Positions 18,215 through 27,261 of a stretch of DNA of 64,000 nt are shown here, piece by piece. Numbering within the stretch: the stretch's first letter is position 1; every line of letters begins with the position of its first letter. A program made the position numbers and the translations under genes. The notes beneath the pieces were generated by a model, which searched no databases, was not told the DNA's origin, and saw only the letters and a list, made by a program, of their open reading frames with translations. The stretch is from Microbacterium sp. APC 3901 (GTDB lineage Bacteria; Actinomycetota; Actinomycetes; Actinomycetales; Microbacteriaceae). The stretch covers positions 64,128-128,127 of the forward strand of contig NZ_JASDCU010000011.1 of assembly GCF_030407765.1 (NCBI RefSeq). Direction: 5' to 3'.

Positions 18215-18802
18215 TCAGGCGGGGTAGGCGCCGCGCTTCACCTGAGGCTTGGGCAGACGCATGAACCGCATCTGCAGCGATCGCATCGCTGCGTACCAGC
18301 CGAGGCCCCGCTCCATGCGGTCCTTGCCGAACTTCGCGGCGATCTTGCGCTTGACCCGCATGCCCAGCAGCACCATGCCGCCGATCGCGAGGATCAGGTA
18401 CGCCATCATCACGAGATACGCCCAGCCTGCGATCGCGAATCCGCCGATGGCGAGGTTCGCGGGCAGAAGCGAGACCAGGATCACGAGCACCATGACACCC
18501 ATGACGAACTCCGCCGGGTGCCACCCGGCATCGACGTAGTCACGGACCCAACGGCGCTGTGGCCCCTTGTCGCGAGCCGGGAGGTACTTCTCCTCGCCGG
18601 CAGCCATACCGGCCTGTGCGCGGTTGCGTCGCTCGTTGAGCTCTGCACGCGCCGCGGCCTTCGCTTCTTTGGTGTTCGCGACCAGAGGGCGACGGCGAGC
18701 GGCCTCCTGCTCGGCCCGGGTCGGCGTCGCGCGTCCCTTGCCCGACACAGGCGTCTCGGGGGCGTCGTCGTTCGTCGAAGGGGGGACAGGGGTAGTGGCC
18801 AC
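18215..18802 (-). CDS. DUF3043 membrane protein
   Basis: A 195-aa protein of the actinobacterial DUF3043 family, function unknown. A charged N-terminus (about residues 1-95, rich in E, A and R, with PTRAEQEAARRRPLV as a typical block) precedes two hydrophobic segments (about 98-118 and 124-146) and a basic C-terminus (KRKIAAKFGKDRMERGL). The GTG start is preceded by GAGGA at good spacing. It is transcribed divergently from the M20 peptidase gene 46 bases away. Confidence 0.88.
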   Translation of the reverse strand: MATTPVPPSTNDDAPETPVSGKGRATPTRAEQEAARRRPLVANTKEAKAAARAELNERRNRAQAGMAAGEEKYLPARDKGPQRRWVRDYVDAGWHPAEFVMGVMVLVILVSLLPANLAIGGFAIAGWAYLVMMAYLILAIGGMVLLGMRVKRKIAAKFGKDRMERGLGWYAAMRSLQMRFMRLPKPQVKRGAYPA

Positions 18803-18831
18803 GAGGTTCCTCGGTTCAGTGAAGGCGGATC

Positions 18832-18841
18832 ACCTTAAGAT
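18832..18841. promoter_or_regulatory. Overlapping divergent -10-like hexamers
   Basis: On the plus strand TAAGAT (18836-18841) ends 7 bases before the M20 peptidase ATG. On the minus strand TAAGGT (18837-18832) lies 29 bases upstream of the DUF3043 GTG. The two hexamers share two bases, so the promoters would compete. Confidence 0.35.
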
Positions 18842-18848
18842 TACTCGC

Positions 18849-20270
18849 ATGACATCTCCTGCCCAGCCCGGCGAACAGAATCTGTCCAGCGAACGCGAAC
18901 CGGCCCTCCTGGAGGCGGTGGCGACGGGGTTCCCCGCGGCGCTGAGCGACCTGGGTGCTCTCGTCCGCATCCCCGGCATGGCGTGGCCCGCATTCGACCA
19001 GACGCAGCTCGAGCGCAGCTCCGAGGCCGTCGCCGCACTCGCCACGGCCACCGGGGTCTTCGATGATGTCCGCGTCCTCCGTGCGGCGATCCCGGGCACC
19101 GACGAGCACGGGCAGCCGGCGGTGCTCGCCACGCGTGCTGCGCGCAACGGCAAGCCGACCATCCTGCTCTACGCGCACCACGATGTGCAGCCTCCCGGTG
19201 ACGATGCTCTGTGGCAGACGCCGCCGTTCGAGCCCACCGTGCGCGACGGGCGTCTGTACGGTCGGGGCGCTGCCGATGACAAGGCGGGGATCATGGCGCA
19301 CATCGCCTCGATCCGCGCTGTCGCCGAGATCGTCGGCGACGATCTGGAACTGGGCATCGCGATGTTCATCGAGGGTGAAGAGGAATACGGATCCCGTTCC
19401 TTCGCGCAGTTCCTCTCGGACAACAAGGAGGCGCTCCGTGCAGATGCCATCGTGGTCGCGGACTCGGGAAACTGGGATTCGGTGACGCCCGGTCTGACGG
19501 TCTCGCTGCGAGGCAACGCCCGGTTCACCGTGCGCGTGCGCACGCTCGATCACGCGTCGCACTCGGGGATGTTCGGCGGCGCCGTTCCCGACGCGATGAT
19601 GGCAACGGTCAAGATGCTCTCCACCCTCTGGAACGAAGACGGCTCCGTCGCGGTCGAGGGGATGACCGAGCGCGAGGCACCCACGCCCGAGTACAGCGAG
19701 GAGACGCTCAGGGACGAAGCCGGACTTCTGCCCGGTACATCGCCGATCGGCGGCGGCAGCATCCTCGGCCGGATCTGGAACAAGCCCTCGGTGACCGTCA
19801 TCGGAATCGACGCGACCAGTGTCGCCGCGGCGTCGAACACGCTCCTTCCGGAGGTGACGGTCGTCGTGAGCGCACGCGTCGCCCCCGGTCAGACCGGTGA
19901 GGAGGCGTACGCCGCCCTCGAGGCGCACTTGCGCGCCAACGCGCCGTACGGCGCTGAGCTGACCTTCTCGGACGTCGATCTCGGCAACGGCTTCCTCGTG
20001 GACACCAGCGGCTGGGCCGTCGCGCTCACCCGCGATGCCATGCGAGACGGCTACGGCGTGCCGCCCGTCGACCTCGGCGTCGGCGGGTCCATCCCGTTCA
20101 TCGCCGACCTCGTGCGGGAATTCCCCGATGCTCAGATCCTCGTGACCGGTGTCGAGGATCCGCACTCTCGGGCACACAGTCCCAACGAATCACTGCACCT
20201 CGACACGTTCCGTCATGCGGTGGCGACCGAGGCGCTGCTGCTCTCGCGGATGAACGACATCATCATCTGA
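18849..20270 (+). CDS. M20-family metallopeptidase (dipeptidase)
   Basis: A 473-aa zinc peptidase of the M20 family, probably a cytosolic dipeptidase or aminoacylase-like enzyme. The metal-binding signature is visible: LLYAHHDVQPPGDD (first His, about residue 108), GRGAADDKAG (bridging Asp), EGEEEYGS (general base Glu and ligand), DSGNWDS, and a late ligand in HSRAHSPNE. A dimerisation lid domain lies in the middle (about 210-325). The ATG at 18849 has an upstream -10-like TAAGAT and no leader. Substrate preference cannot be told from sequence. Confidence 0.9.
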   Translation: MTSPAQPGEQNLSSEREPALLEAVATGFPAALSDLGALVRIPGMAWPAFDQTQLERSSEAVAALATATGVFDDVRVLRAAIPGTDEHGQPAVLATRAARNGKPTILLYAHHDVQPPGDDALWQTPPFEPTVRDGRLYGRGAADDKAGIMAHIASIRAVAEIVGDDLELGIAMFIEGEEEYGSRSFAQFLSDNKEALRADAIVVADSGNWDSVTPGLTVSLRGNARFTVRVRTLDHASHSGMFGGAVPDAMMATVKMLSTLWNEDGSVAVEGMTEREAPTPEYSEETLRDEAGLLPGTSPIGGGSILGRIWNKPSVTVIGIDATSVAAASNTLLPEVTVVVSARVAPGQTGEEAYAALEAHLRANAPYGAELTFSDVDLGNGFLVDTSGWAVALTRDAMRDGYGVPPVDLGVGGSIPFIADLVREFPDAQILVTGVEDPHSRAHSPNESLHLDTFRHAVATEALLLSRMNDIII

Positions 20271-20292
20271 GCCCGATCGTCGAGGCTGAGGG

Positions 20293-20298
20293 TAAAAT
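20293..20298 (+). promoter_or_regulatory. -10-like hexamer for the A-type carrier gene
   Basis: TAAAAT lies 43 bases before the ATG at 20342, leaving a conventional leader of about 36 bases that ends in GAAGGAG. Confidence 0.4.
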
Positions 20299-20341
20299 CG
20301 AGTCACCAGCCGTGCACGCACGGCCCGTCCGAAGGAGCGAC

Positions 20342-20707
20342 ATGAGCGACACCACACTGACTTCCGCAGAGACCACCCAGGCGCACGGCGTGAAGCTGAC
20401 CGACGCCGCGGCCGTCAAGGTCAAGAACCTTCTCGAGCAGGAGGGCCGTGACGACCTGCGTCTGCGCGTCGCCGTCCAGCCCGGAGGATGCTCCGGCCTG
20501 ATCTACCAGCTGTACTTCGACGAGCGATTCCTCGAGGGAGACGAGACCGTGGACTTCGACGGCGTCGAGGTCATCATCGACAACATGAGCGTCCCGTATC
20601 TCGACGGCGCGTCGATCGACTTCAAGGACACGATCTCCGAGCAGGGGTTCACGATCGACAACCCCAACGCCGCGGGCAGCTGCGCCTGTGGAGACAGCTT
20701 CCACTGA
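20342..20707 (+). CDS. ErpA/IscA-type iron-sulfur carrier protein
   Basis: A 121-aa HesB/IscA family protein that holds and delivers Fe-S clusters to target enzymes. The three conserved cysteines are present: one in GGCSGLIYQL (about residue 50) and two in SCACGDSFH at the C-terminus. GAAGGAG sits 5 bases before the ATG. It precedes the cytochrome oxidase genes; the Rieske protein encoded at 27258 is a likely kind of client, but that is inference. Confidence 0.95.
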   Translation: MSDTTLTSAETTQAHGVKLTDAAAVKVKNLLEQEGRDDLRLRVAVQPGGCSGLIYQLYFDERFLEGDETVDFDGVEVIIDNMSVPYLDGASIDFKDTISEQGFTIDNPNAAGSCACGDSFH

Positions 20708-20720
20708 CCCGAACCCCCTC

Positions 20721-20739
20721 GCCAACCTGCGTGGTTGGC
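20721..20739 (+). terminator. Hairpin after the A-type carrier gene
   Basis: Perfect 7-bp stem GCCAACC / GGTTGGC with a 5-base loop, 13 bases after the stop at 20707. It has no U tract. It probably ends the carrier transcript before the ctaC promoter. Confidence 0.5.
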
Positions 20740-20751
20740 ATGAATCAGGTG

Positions 20752-20770
20752 TGAGGTTGCCCTAGACTTG
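20752..20770 (+). promoter_or_regulatory. ctaC promoter with weak DtxR-like box
   Basis: TAGACT at 20763-20768 is a -10-like hexamer. It overlaps a sequence beginning TGAGGTTGCCCTAG that matches the DtxR/IdeR consensus (TTAGGTTAGSCTAACCTAA) at 12 of 19 positions by my count. The match is weak on its own. It is worth noting because a better match lies near ctaE. Confidence 0.25.
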
Positions 20771-20803
20771 GGTGTGCCCTGTCCGCAATCTGAAAGGTGC
20801 ATC

Positions 20804-21703
20804 GTGCCCTCGAAACGCCGCCTTCGTTGGGCCGCTCTCCCCCTGGGAGTAGCGGCAGCCGTGGCCCTGGCGGGATGTACTGCCACTGAGCTGAACGGTT
20901 ACCTCCCGGGCTTCGTGGAGGGTGAGCCTGCGGCCACCAACCAGACCGAGCGCGTGTCTTCGCTCTGGGTCAACTCCTGGATCGTCCTGCTCGCAGTCGG
21001 CGTGATCACCTGGGGCCTGATGGCCTGGGCCGCGATCGCCTACCGTCGTCGCAAGGGTCAGACGGGTCTGCCGGTGCAGATGCGCTACAACATGCCGATC
21101 GAGATCTTCTACACGGTCGTGCCGCTGATCCTCGTCCTGGGCATGTTCTTCTTCACGGCCCGTGACCAGTCGGCGATCGAGGCGAAGTGGGACGAGCCCG
21201 ACGTCGAGATCACCGCGATCGCCAAGCAGTGGGCGTGGGACTTCCAGTACGACGGCGAGGAGGAGGACAACTCCGACGCCGTCTGGACCATGGGGATCCA
21301 GGCTCAGCCCGATGCGGACGGCAACATCGACCAGGCGCAGCTGCCGACCCTGGTGCTGCCGGTCGACCAGAAGGTCACGATCAACCTGCAGTCGCGCGAC
21401 GTCATCCACTCCTTCTGGATCATCGACTTCCTCTACAAGAAGGACATGTACATCGGGAAGGACAACTCCTGGTCCTTCATCCCGACGCGTGTCGGCGAGT
21501 ACGCCGGCAAGTGCGCCGAGCTGTGTGGCGAGTACCACTCGATGATGCTCTTCAACGTCAAGGTCGTCGAGCAGGACGAGTACGACGCCTACCTCCAGAC
21601 GCTCGAGGAGGAAGGCAACACCGGAGACATCACGGACGCCTACGACCGTCTGTCGAACTACCCCGGGACAACCGCCCCGACCTCCGAGGAAGGAGAGGAG
21701 TAA
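20804..21703 (+). CDS. ctaC: Cytochrome c oxidase subunit II CtaC
   Basis: Subunit II of the aa3 oxidase; it accepts electrons at the CuA centre outside the membrane. The 299-aa precursor has a lipoprotein signal (SKRRLRWAALPLG... ending LAGC, cysteine at residue 25), two membrane helices (about 54-80 and 97-117) and a cupredoxin domain. The CuA motif CAELCGEYHSMM (about residue 235) holds both Cys, His and Met ligands. I chose GTG 20804 because GAAAGG precedes it and the signal peptide starts normally; GTG 20774, 5 bases after TAGACT, is a possible leaderless alternative. Confidence 0.95.
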   Translation: MPSKRRLRWAALPLGVAAAVALAGCTATELNGYLPGFVEGEPAATNQTERVSSLWVNSWIVLLAVGVITWGLMAWAAIAYRRRKGQTGLPVQMRYNMPIEIFYTVVPLILVLGMFFFTARDQSAIEAKWDEPDVEITAIAKQWAWDFQYDGEEEDNSDAVWTMGIQAQPDADGNIDQAQLPTLVLPVDQKVTINLQSRDVIHSFWIIDFLYKKDMYIGKDNSWSFIPTRVGEYAGKCAELCGEYHSMMLFNVKVVEQDEYDAYLQTLEEEGNTGDITDAYDRLSNYPGTTAPTSEEGEE

Positions 21704-21706
21704 GCC

Positions 21707-23440
21707 ATGTCGACCACTGAAGCCCCCCGCACCGACGAGGCCCCTCGCTCTCGACCCACCACTCTGCCCGCACGCCAGGCCGCTCTCATGAGCACGTCTC
21801 GTGTGGAGCAGAAGGGCAACATCGTCGTCAAGTGGATCACCTCCACCGACCACAAGACGATCGGGTACATGTACCTCATCGCCTCGGTGCTGTTCTTCCT
21901 CCTCGGCGGCGTGATGGCGCTCGTCATCCGCGCAGAGCTGTTCGCTCCCGGGATGCAGATCATCCCGACCAAGGAGCAGTACAACCAGCTCTTCACGATG
22001 CACGGCACGATCATGCTCCTCATGTTCGCGACGCCGCTCTTCGCCGGTTTCGCGAATGCGATCCTGCCGCTTCAGCTCGGCGCACCGGACGTCGCGTTCC
22101 CGCGTCTCAACGCGTTCGCGTTCTGGCTGTTCCTCTTCGGGTCCACGATCGCGGTCGCCGGCTTCCTCACCCCTCAGGGTGCGGCGTCGTTCGGCTGGTT
22201 CGCCTATCAGCCGCTCGCCAGTGCGTCGTTCTCTCCGGGTGCCGGTGGAAACCTCTGGATGCTGGGTCTCGGCATCTCGGGCTTCGGAACCATCCTCGGC
22301 GCGGTGAACTTCATCACCACGGTGATCACGATGCGTGCCCCGGGTATGACGATGTGGCGCATGCCGATCTTCTCCTGGAACACGCTCATCACGAGCCTCC
22401 TCATCCTCATGGCCTTCCCGGTGCTCGCGGCGGCGATCTTCGCCGCCGGTGCCGACCGTGTGCTCGGCGCTCACATCTACGACCCGGCCAACGGCGGTGT
22501 CCTGCTCTGGCAGCACCTCTTCTGGTTCTTCGGTCACCCCGAGGTCTACATCATCGCCCTGCCGTTCTTCGGCATCGTGTCTGAGATCTTCCCGGTCTTC
22601 AGCCGCAAGCCGATCTTCGGATACAAGACCCTCGTCTATGCGACGATCGCGATCGCCGCACTGTCCGTCGCCGTGTGGGCTCACCACATGTACGTGACCG
22701 GCTCGGTGCTGCTGCCGTTCTTCGCCCTGATGACGATGCTCATCGCAGTGCCGACGGGTGTGAAGATCTTCAACTGGATCGGCACGCTCTGGCGCGGATC
22801 CGTGACCTTCGAGACGCCGATGGTGTTCGCGCTCGGCTTCCTGGTCTCGTTCGTGTTCGGTGGTCTCACCGGCGTGATCCTCGCGGCTCCGCCGCTCGAC
22901 TTCGCCCTCTCCGACTCGTACTTCGTCGTCGCGCACTTCCACTACGTCGTCTTCGGCACCGTCGTGTTCGCGATGTTCGCCGGCTTCTACTTCTGGTGGC
23001 CGAAGTGGACCGGACGGATGCTCAACGAGCGCCTCGGCTACGTGCACTTCTGGATGCTGTTCATCGGCTTCCACATGACGTTCCTCATCCAGCACTGGCT
23101 GGGTGTCGACGGAATGGTGCGTCGCTACGCCGACTACTCGGCGGCTGACGGGTGGACCTGGCAGAACCAGGTGTCGACGATCGGTGCGATCATCCTCGGG
23201 GCGTCCATGCTGCCGTTCTTCCTCAATGTCTGGATCACGGCTCGCAAGGCACCCAAGGTCACGGTCAACGACCCGTGGGGCTACGGCGCTTCGCTCGAGT
23301 GGGCTACCTCCTGCCCGCCGCCGCGCCACAACTTCACGTCGATCCCGCGTATCCGCAGCGAGCGTCCTGCATTCGACCTGAACCACCCGGAGGCCGCGGA
23401 GTTCACACCGGCTGCACCCGGCGAGCGAGAGGGCCACTGA
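21707..23440 (+). CDS. ctaD: Cytochrome c oxidase subunit I CtaD
   Basis: Catalytic heme-copper subunit that reduces oxygen to water and pumps protons. It is 577 aa with about 12 membrane helices. Visible landmarks are the heme a ligand region [25 protein letters not shown] (about residue 279, CuB His with the cross-linked Tyr), the CuB pair AHHMYVTG and the heme ligands in [11 protein letters not shown]. The ATG comes 3 bases after ctaC with AGGAGAGGAG upstream. Confidence 0.98.
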   Translation: MSTTEAPRTDEAPRSRPTTLPARQAALMSTSRVEQKGNIVVKWITSTDHKTIGYMYLIASVLFFLLGGVMALVIRAELFAPGMQIIPTKEQYNQLFTMHGTIMLLMFATPLFAGFANAILPLQLGAPDVAFPRLNAFAFWLFLFGSTIAVAGFLTPQGAASFGWFAYQPLASASFSPGAGGNLWMLGLGISGFGTILGAVNFITTVITMRAPGMTMWRMPIFSWNTLITSLLILMAFPVLAAAIFAAGADRVLGAHIYDPANGGVLLWQHLFWFFGHPEVYIIALPFFGIVSEIFPVFSRKPIFGYKTLVYATIAIAALSVAVWAHHMYVTGSVLLPFFALMTMLIAVPTGVKIFNWIGTLWRGSVTFETPMVFALGFLVSFVFGGLTGVILAAPPLDFALSDSYFVVAHFHYVVFGTVVFAMFAGFYFWWPKWTGRMLNERLGYVHFWMLFIGFHMTFLIQHWLGVDGMVRRYADYSAADGWTWQNQVSTIGAIILGASMLPFFLNVWITARKAPKVTVNDPWGYGASLEWATSCPPPRHNFTSIPRIRSERPAFDLNHPEAAEFTPAAPGEREGH

Positions 23441-23443
23441 GCC

Positions 23444-23878
23444 ATGCGCGACAACGTCATCCTCTGGTGGGTCCTGACCGCCTTCTTCGCCCTTGTCGGA
23501 GTCGTCTACACCGGCTGGCACATCCTTGCCACGCCGTCCGACAACTTCGCCATGCGGATCGAGTGGGTCGGAACCGTCGCGCTGTTCTTCGCGGCCTTCA
23601 TGGGCGCGATGATCGCGTTCTATCTCGACCGCACGCACAAGGCTCAGAACGGTGAGCTGCCCGAGGACATCCTCACGAGCGACATCGACGACGGCGACCC
23701 GGAGCTCGGTGAGTTCAGCCCGTGGTCCTGGTGGCCGATCGTTCTCGCAGGATCCGCCGGAATCTTTGTGGTGGGCCTCGCCGTCGGACAGTTCCTGCTT
23801 CCGATCGGTCTCGCGATCTTCGTGGTCGCGATCGTCGGCTGGGTCTACGAGTACTACCGCGGGAACTTCGCCCGCTGA
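23444..23878 (+). CDS. ctaF: Actinobacterial cytochrome c oxidase subunit IV CtaF
   Basis: A 144-aa membrane protein with four hydrophobic segments (about residues 5-27, 38-60, 94-113 and 115-135), the fourth subunit of the actinobacterial aa3 oxidase. It is placed 3 bases after ctaD, as in other actinobacteria. The loop between segments is acidic (EDILTSDIDDGDPELGEF). A very strong terminator follows the stop. Confidence 0.92.
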   Translation: MRDNVILWWVLTAFFALVGVVYTGWHILATPSDNFAMRIEWVGTVALFFAAFMGAMIAFYLDRTHKAQNGELPEDILTSDIDDGDPELGEFSPWSWWPIVLAGSAGIFVVGLAVGQFLLPIGLAIFVVAIVGWVYEYYRGNFAR

Positions 23879-23882
23879 CATA

Positions 23883-23928
23883 CAGAGAGAAAGCCCCCGG
23901 GACCCTGGTCCTGGGGGCTTTCTCTCTG
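23883..23928. terminator. Strong terminator after ctaCDF
   Basis: 22-bp arms (CAGAGAGAAAGCCCCCGGGA... pairing with ...GGGGGCTTTCTCTCTG) contain one G-U pair and close on a 2-base centre. The distal arm ends in a T-rich stretch. It lies between convergent ctaF and the rhodanese gene and probably serves both. Confidence 0.9.
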
Positions 23929-23934
23929 TCACGG

Positions 23935-24354
23935 CTACGCTCGGGAGCGGATGCGGGCGATACCGGTCAGCGGGTCGACAGGGCGGCGGTGGATGCCGTC
24001 GGCATCCTCGACGGGATAGCCCTCCCTGACCCAGTACTCGAACCCGCCGATCATCTCCCGCACCGGGTATCCCAGCTTCGCGAACTCGAGAGCGCCCTTC
24101 GCGCCGGCGTTGCACCCGGGACTCCAGCAGTAGACCACCACCTCGGAGCCTGCAGGGATCTCCGCCGGCGCGCGACTCGCGATCTCGCTGTAGGGCATGT
24201 GCCTCGCCCCCGCGACGCGCCCTTGAGCCCAGGCCTGGTCGGAGCGGACATCGACGATGACGACGCTGTCGTCGGACTGGAGAGCAGCGTGCACATCGCT
24301 CGCATCGGTCTCGTAGGCGAGTTTGGCGGCATAGTACTCAGCGCGATCGATCAT
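23935..24354 (-). CDS. Rhodanese-like domain protein
   Basis: A 139-aa single rhodanese domain with the active-site loop YCWSPGCNAGAK (catalytic Cys at about residue 75) and the preceding VIVDVRSDQAW block. Such proteins transfer sulfane sulfur or bind it as a persulfide. The second Cys in the loop (CNAG) is notable. It is convergent with ctaF and separate from the GNAT-RidA pair upstream on the same strand. Substrate unknown. Confidence 0.88.
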   Translation of the reverse strand: MIDRAEYYAAKLAYETDASDVHAALQSDDSVVIVDVRSDQAWAQGRVAGARHMPYSEIASRAPAEIPAGSEVVVYCWSPGCNAGAKGALEFAKLGYPVREMIGGFEYWVREGYPVEDADGIHRRPVDPLTGIARIRSRA

Positions 24355-24360
24355 GTCCTC

Positions 24361-24366
24361 AGCCTA
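24361..24366 (-). promoter_or_regulatory. -10-like hexamer for the rhodanese gene
   Basis: TAGGCT on the minus strand ends 6 bases before the ATG at 24354, again with no leader. Confidence 0.35.
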
Positions 24367-24439
24367 GGGAGCCGGCCGTTGACCCGCCGTCATCTTCGCG
24401 ACGATGACAGCTCTGATCCCGCCATTCTCGACGCGTGAT

Positions 24440-24943
24440 TCAGAGCTCGACGGTCATCTGCAGCCGACGACCGTATCGGTCGAGCCCGAGAGACGTCTCG
24501 ATGTCGACGAGCCCACGCTGGAACGGAGTCTCGGGGATGCTCTCGAGGAAGCCGCACGAGGCGTAGAACGGCGCGTTCCAGGGGATCTCCGCGTAGGTCC
24601 GCAGAGTCATCCGGCTGTAACCACGCTCGCGTGCCGTATCGAGAGCGGCATCGACGAGTCTGCGGCCGAAGCCCTGGCGCCCGGAGGACGGAAGCACGGA
24701 GAGCTGCTCCAGGTGCGCATGGCCGTCGGCGTCGAGGACGTGCACGAACCCGACGGGGGAGGATCCGCTGGGATCTTCGAGCACGAGAACGAAGCCCGGA
24801 GCTGCGAGCCGCTCGCTTCCGTCGCCTGCGGGCGGCCAATCCGGCGCCCCCAGGCTGTCGATCAAGAGGGCGTCAGCCTGCGCCTCGATAGCACGCAGGA
24901 CCTCCGCGTCGTCCGCGACCGCAGGTCGGATGAGTTCGCTCAT
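24440..24943 (-). CDS. GNAT-family N-acetyltransferase
   Basis: A 167-aa acetyltransferase fold. The acetyl-CoA pyrophosphate loop is in VLPSSGRQGFGRRLVDAA (about residues 84-101), with the flanking FYASCGF block near 131. The ATG overlaps the RidA stop by 4 bases (ATGA), so the two are coupled. The acceptor substrate cannot be predicted. Confidence 0.88.
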   Translation of the reverse strand: MSELIRPAVADDAEVLRAIEAQADALLIDSLGAPDWPPAGDGSERLAAPGFVLVLEDPSGSSPVGFVHVLDADGHAHLEQLSVLPSSGRQGFGRRLVDAALDTARERGYSRMTLRTYAEIPWNAPFYASCGFLESIPETPFQRGLVDIETSLGLDRYGRRLQMTVEL

Positions 24944-25353
24944 CGTGCATCCTCCGCGATCGCCGCGACCGCTTCGATCTCCACCAGCTGATCGTCGTAG
25001 CCGAGCACGGTGACACCCATCAGGGTGCTCGGTACGTCATGGTCGCCGAAGGCGGCATGGACGACATCCCATGCCGCCACGAGATCGGCCTGGGATGACG
25101 ACGCCACGAGTACGCGCGTGCTGATGATGTCCGACAGTGTGGCACCGCTCGCACGCAAGGCTATCTCGAGCGTCTCGACGCAGCGTGCGGCCTGTGCGGA
25201 ATAGTCACCGGGGGCCGTCGTGGTGCCGTCGTCTTCGAGCGGGCATGCTCCGGCGAAGAAGATGAGTCGAGACCCGGCGGGGGCGGTCGCCGCGTAGGCG
25301 TATGGTGCGGCGGCGAGGTCGGCGGAACGGATGAGTTGGACTACTGAGCTCAT
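24940..25353 (-). CDS. RidA-family (YjgF) protein
   Basis: A 137-aa member of the RidA/YjgF/UK114 family; relatives hydrolyse reactive enamine/imine intermediates. Family features include LIFFAGACPLEDDG, CVETLEIALRASGATLSDII and the C-terminal LVEIEAVAAI. The usual catalytic arginine context (RxxVEI) is altered to QLVEIEAVAA, so it may belong to a non-deaminase subgroup. I chose ATG 25353 (MSSVVQLI), which has AGGA upstream; a start 8 codons earlier is possible. Confidence 0.82.
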   Translation of the reverse strand: MSSVVQLIRSADLAAAPYAYAATAPAGSRLIFFAGACPLEDDGTTTAPGDYSAQAARCVETLEIALRASGATLSDIISTRVLVASSSQADLVAAWDVVHAAFGDHDVPSTLMGVTVLGYDDQLVEIEAVAAIAEDAR

Positions 25354-25393
25354 GTCTCGATCCTGCCACGCGCACATGGGCGGCTCCCGGATG

Positions 25394-25432
25394 CGAAAGG
25401 GCCCTGTCCGAGAATCGAACAGGGCCCTTTCG
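25394..25432. terminator. Terminator between qcrB and ridA
   Basis: Perfect 14-bp arms CGAAAGGGCCCTGT / ACAGGGCCCTTTCG enclose an 11-base loop. On the minus strand it lies 14 bases past the qcrB stop, so it would end ctaE-qcrCAB transcription. Confidence 0.85.
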
Positions 25433-25446
25433 GGGGACGGGAGATC

Positions 25447-27261
25447 TTACTCGCCGTCCTCGGACTTCTTCTTACGAGGCTTCTTCACCGGCTCTGTCGA
25501 GATGACCGTGCTCGGAGTGTTCGCCGTCTCATCGACGTGGGTCTCGCTGACGGTGATCGGAGCGTCCGGAGCACCTGCGCGCTCGTGAGCGCCCTGGATC
25601 TCGGCCACTTCGGACTCATCGTTCTGAGCGGTCACGTGATGCTGGTGAGCATCCGCAGCCTCGATCTCGGCCTGGGTGAGGGGCGCGAGACGATCCTCGA
25701 AGAACCAGCGCGAGATGGAGGAGCGCAGGTTCTCGGTCCACGAGATGCGTCCCTTCGCATTGGGGCGCACGACCAGGGGCTCGTAGCCGTCGACATCGAT
25801 GAGCTTCCAGCGGTCGTACTTGTCGACGGGCTGGTGGACCTCGATGAACTCTCCGCCGGGAAGGCGGACGATACGCCCGGACTCGAAGCCGTGCAGGACG
25901 ATCTCGCGGTCCTTCTTCTGCAGAGCGAGAGCGATCCGCTTTGCGATGAAGTAGCCGAGAACCGGTCCGACGAACAGCAGCGCCTGAAGCGCGTGGATCA
26001 CGCCCTCCATCGTGAGCATGAAGTGCGTCGCGATGAGGTCGGACGATGCTGCGGCCCAGAGGACTGCGTAGAAGATGACTCCGGCCACGCCGATGGCGGT
26101 GCGGGTCGCTGCGTTGCGAGGGCGCTGAGCGATGTGGTGCTCACGCTTGTCGCCTGTGACCCACGCCTCGATGAAGGGATAGATCGCGACGAGCACGATG
26201 AACAGACCGAGAACCACCAGTGGCAGCAGGATTCCGAATGACCAGGTGTGATCGAGGAAGACCACGTCGAGGTTCGACGGCGCCAGTCGCAGCGCACCGT
26301 CGGCGAAACCGATGTACCAGTCAGGCTGGGTGCCTGCCGAGACAGGGGAGGGGTCATACGGGCCGTAGTTCCAGATCGGGTTGATCTGGAAGAACGTCGC
26401 GATCAGCACGATCGTGCCGAACACGATGAACAGGTAGCCGCCCATCTTCGACATGTACACGGGCATCATCGGGTAGCCGACGACGTTGTCGTTCGTACGG
26501 CCGGGGCCGGCGAACTGCGTGTGCTTGTTGACGATCATCAGCATGAGGTGCACGGCGATGAGGCCGATCACCAGCAGCGGAAGCAGGAGGATGTGCAGCG
26601 TATAGAGGCGGCCGACGATGGCGGTACCGGGGAACTCTCCACCGAAGAGCAGGAAGGACGTCCAGGTGCCGATCAGCGGGATGCCCTTGATCATTCCGTC
26701 GATGATGCGCAGGCCGTTTCCCGAGAGCAGGTCATCGGGCAGGGAGTAGCCGGTGAAGCCCTCCGCCATCGCGAGGACGAACAGCACGAAGCCGATCACC
26801 CAGTTGAGCTCGCGAGGCTTGCGGAACGCGCCGGTGAAGAAGACGCGCAGCATGTGCACGCCGATTCCTGCCACGAAGACCAGTGCGGCCCAGTGGTGGA
26901 TCTGGCGGACCAGAAGGCCGCCGCGGAGGTCGAACGAGATGTGCAGCGAAGATTCGAGCGCCGCCGACATGGCGATCCCGCGCATCGGGGCATATGCGCC
27001 CGTGTAGTGCGTCTCGACCATGGAGGCATCGAAGAAGAAGGTCAGGAAGGTTCCCGAGAGGAACACGACCACGAAACTCCACAGCGCGATCTCACCCAGC
27101 ATGAACGACCAGTGGTCGGGGAAGATCTTGCGACCCAGCTCCTTGACGAAGCCGGAGATGCTGGTGCGCTCATCGATGTAGTTCGACGCGGCGCCGACGA
27201 ATCGACCGCCGAGAGGCGCCTTGTTGTCCTTGTCCTCTTTGGACAGCGTTGCGGTGCTCAA
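25447..27261 (-). CDS. qcrB: Cytochrome bc1 complex cytochrome b subunit QcrB
   Basis: Menaquinol-oxidising cytochrome b of the actinobacterial bc1-aa3 supercomplex, 604 aa. Heme b ligand regions are visible as QIHHWAALVFVAGIGVHMLR (about residues 113-132) and LLPLLVIGLIAVHLMLM (about 220). An actinobacterial C-terminal cytoplasmic extension of about 160 residues ends in a Lys-rich tail. The start is TTG overlapping the qcrA stop by 4 bases. It is the last gene of ctaE-qcrC-qcrA-qcrB. Confidence 0.96.
   Translation of the reverse strand: MSTATLSKEDKDNKAPLGGRFVGAASNYIDERTSISGFVKELGRKIFPDHWSFMLGEIALWSFVVVFLSGTFLTFFFDASMVETHYTGAYAPMRGIAMSAALESSLHISFDLRGGLLVRQIHHWAALVFVAGIGVHMLRVFFTGAFRKPRELNWVIGFVLFVLAMAEGFTGYSLPDDLLSGNGLRIIDGMIKGIPLIGTWTSFLLFGGEFPGTAIVGRLYTLHILLLPLLVIGLIAVHLMLMIVNKHTQFAGPGRTNDNVVGYPMMPVYMSKMGGYLFIVFGTIVLIATFFQINPIWNYGPYDPSPVSAGTQPDWYIGFADGALRLAPSNLDVVFLDHTWSFGILLPLVVLGLFIVLVAIYPFIEAWVTGDKREHHIAQRPRNAATRTAIGVAGVIFYAVLWAAASSDLIATHFMLTMEGVIHALQALLFVGPVLGYFIAKRIALALQKKDREIVLHGFESGRIVRLPGGEFIEVHQPVDKYDRWKLIDVDGYEPLVVRPNAKGRISWTENLRSSISRWFFEDRLAPLTQAEIEAADAHQHHVTAQNDESEVAEIQGAHERAGAPDAPITVSETHVDETANTPSTVISTEPVKKPRKKKSEDGE

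Noticed and set aside
20762..24115. A 1117-codon open frame on the minus strand opposite the ctaCDF genes
   Set aside because: It is antisense to three well-supported oxidase genes, extremely rich in Arg/Asp/Glu/His, and has no family motifs. Long antisense frames are expected from GC-rich codon bias.
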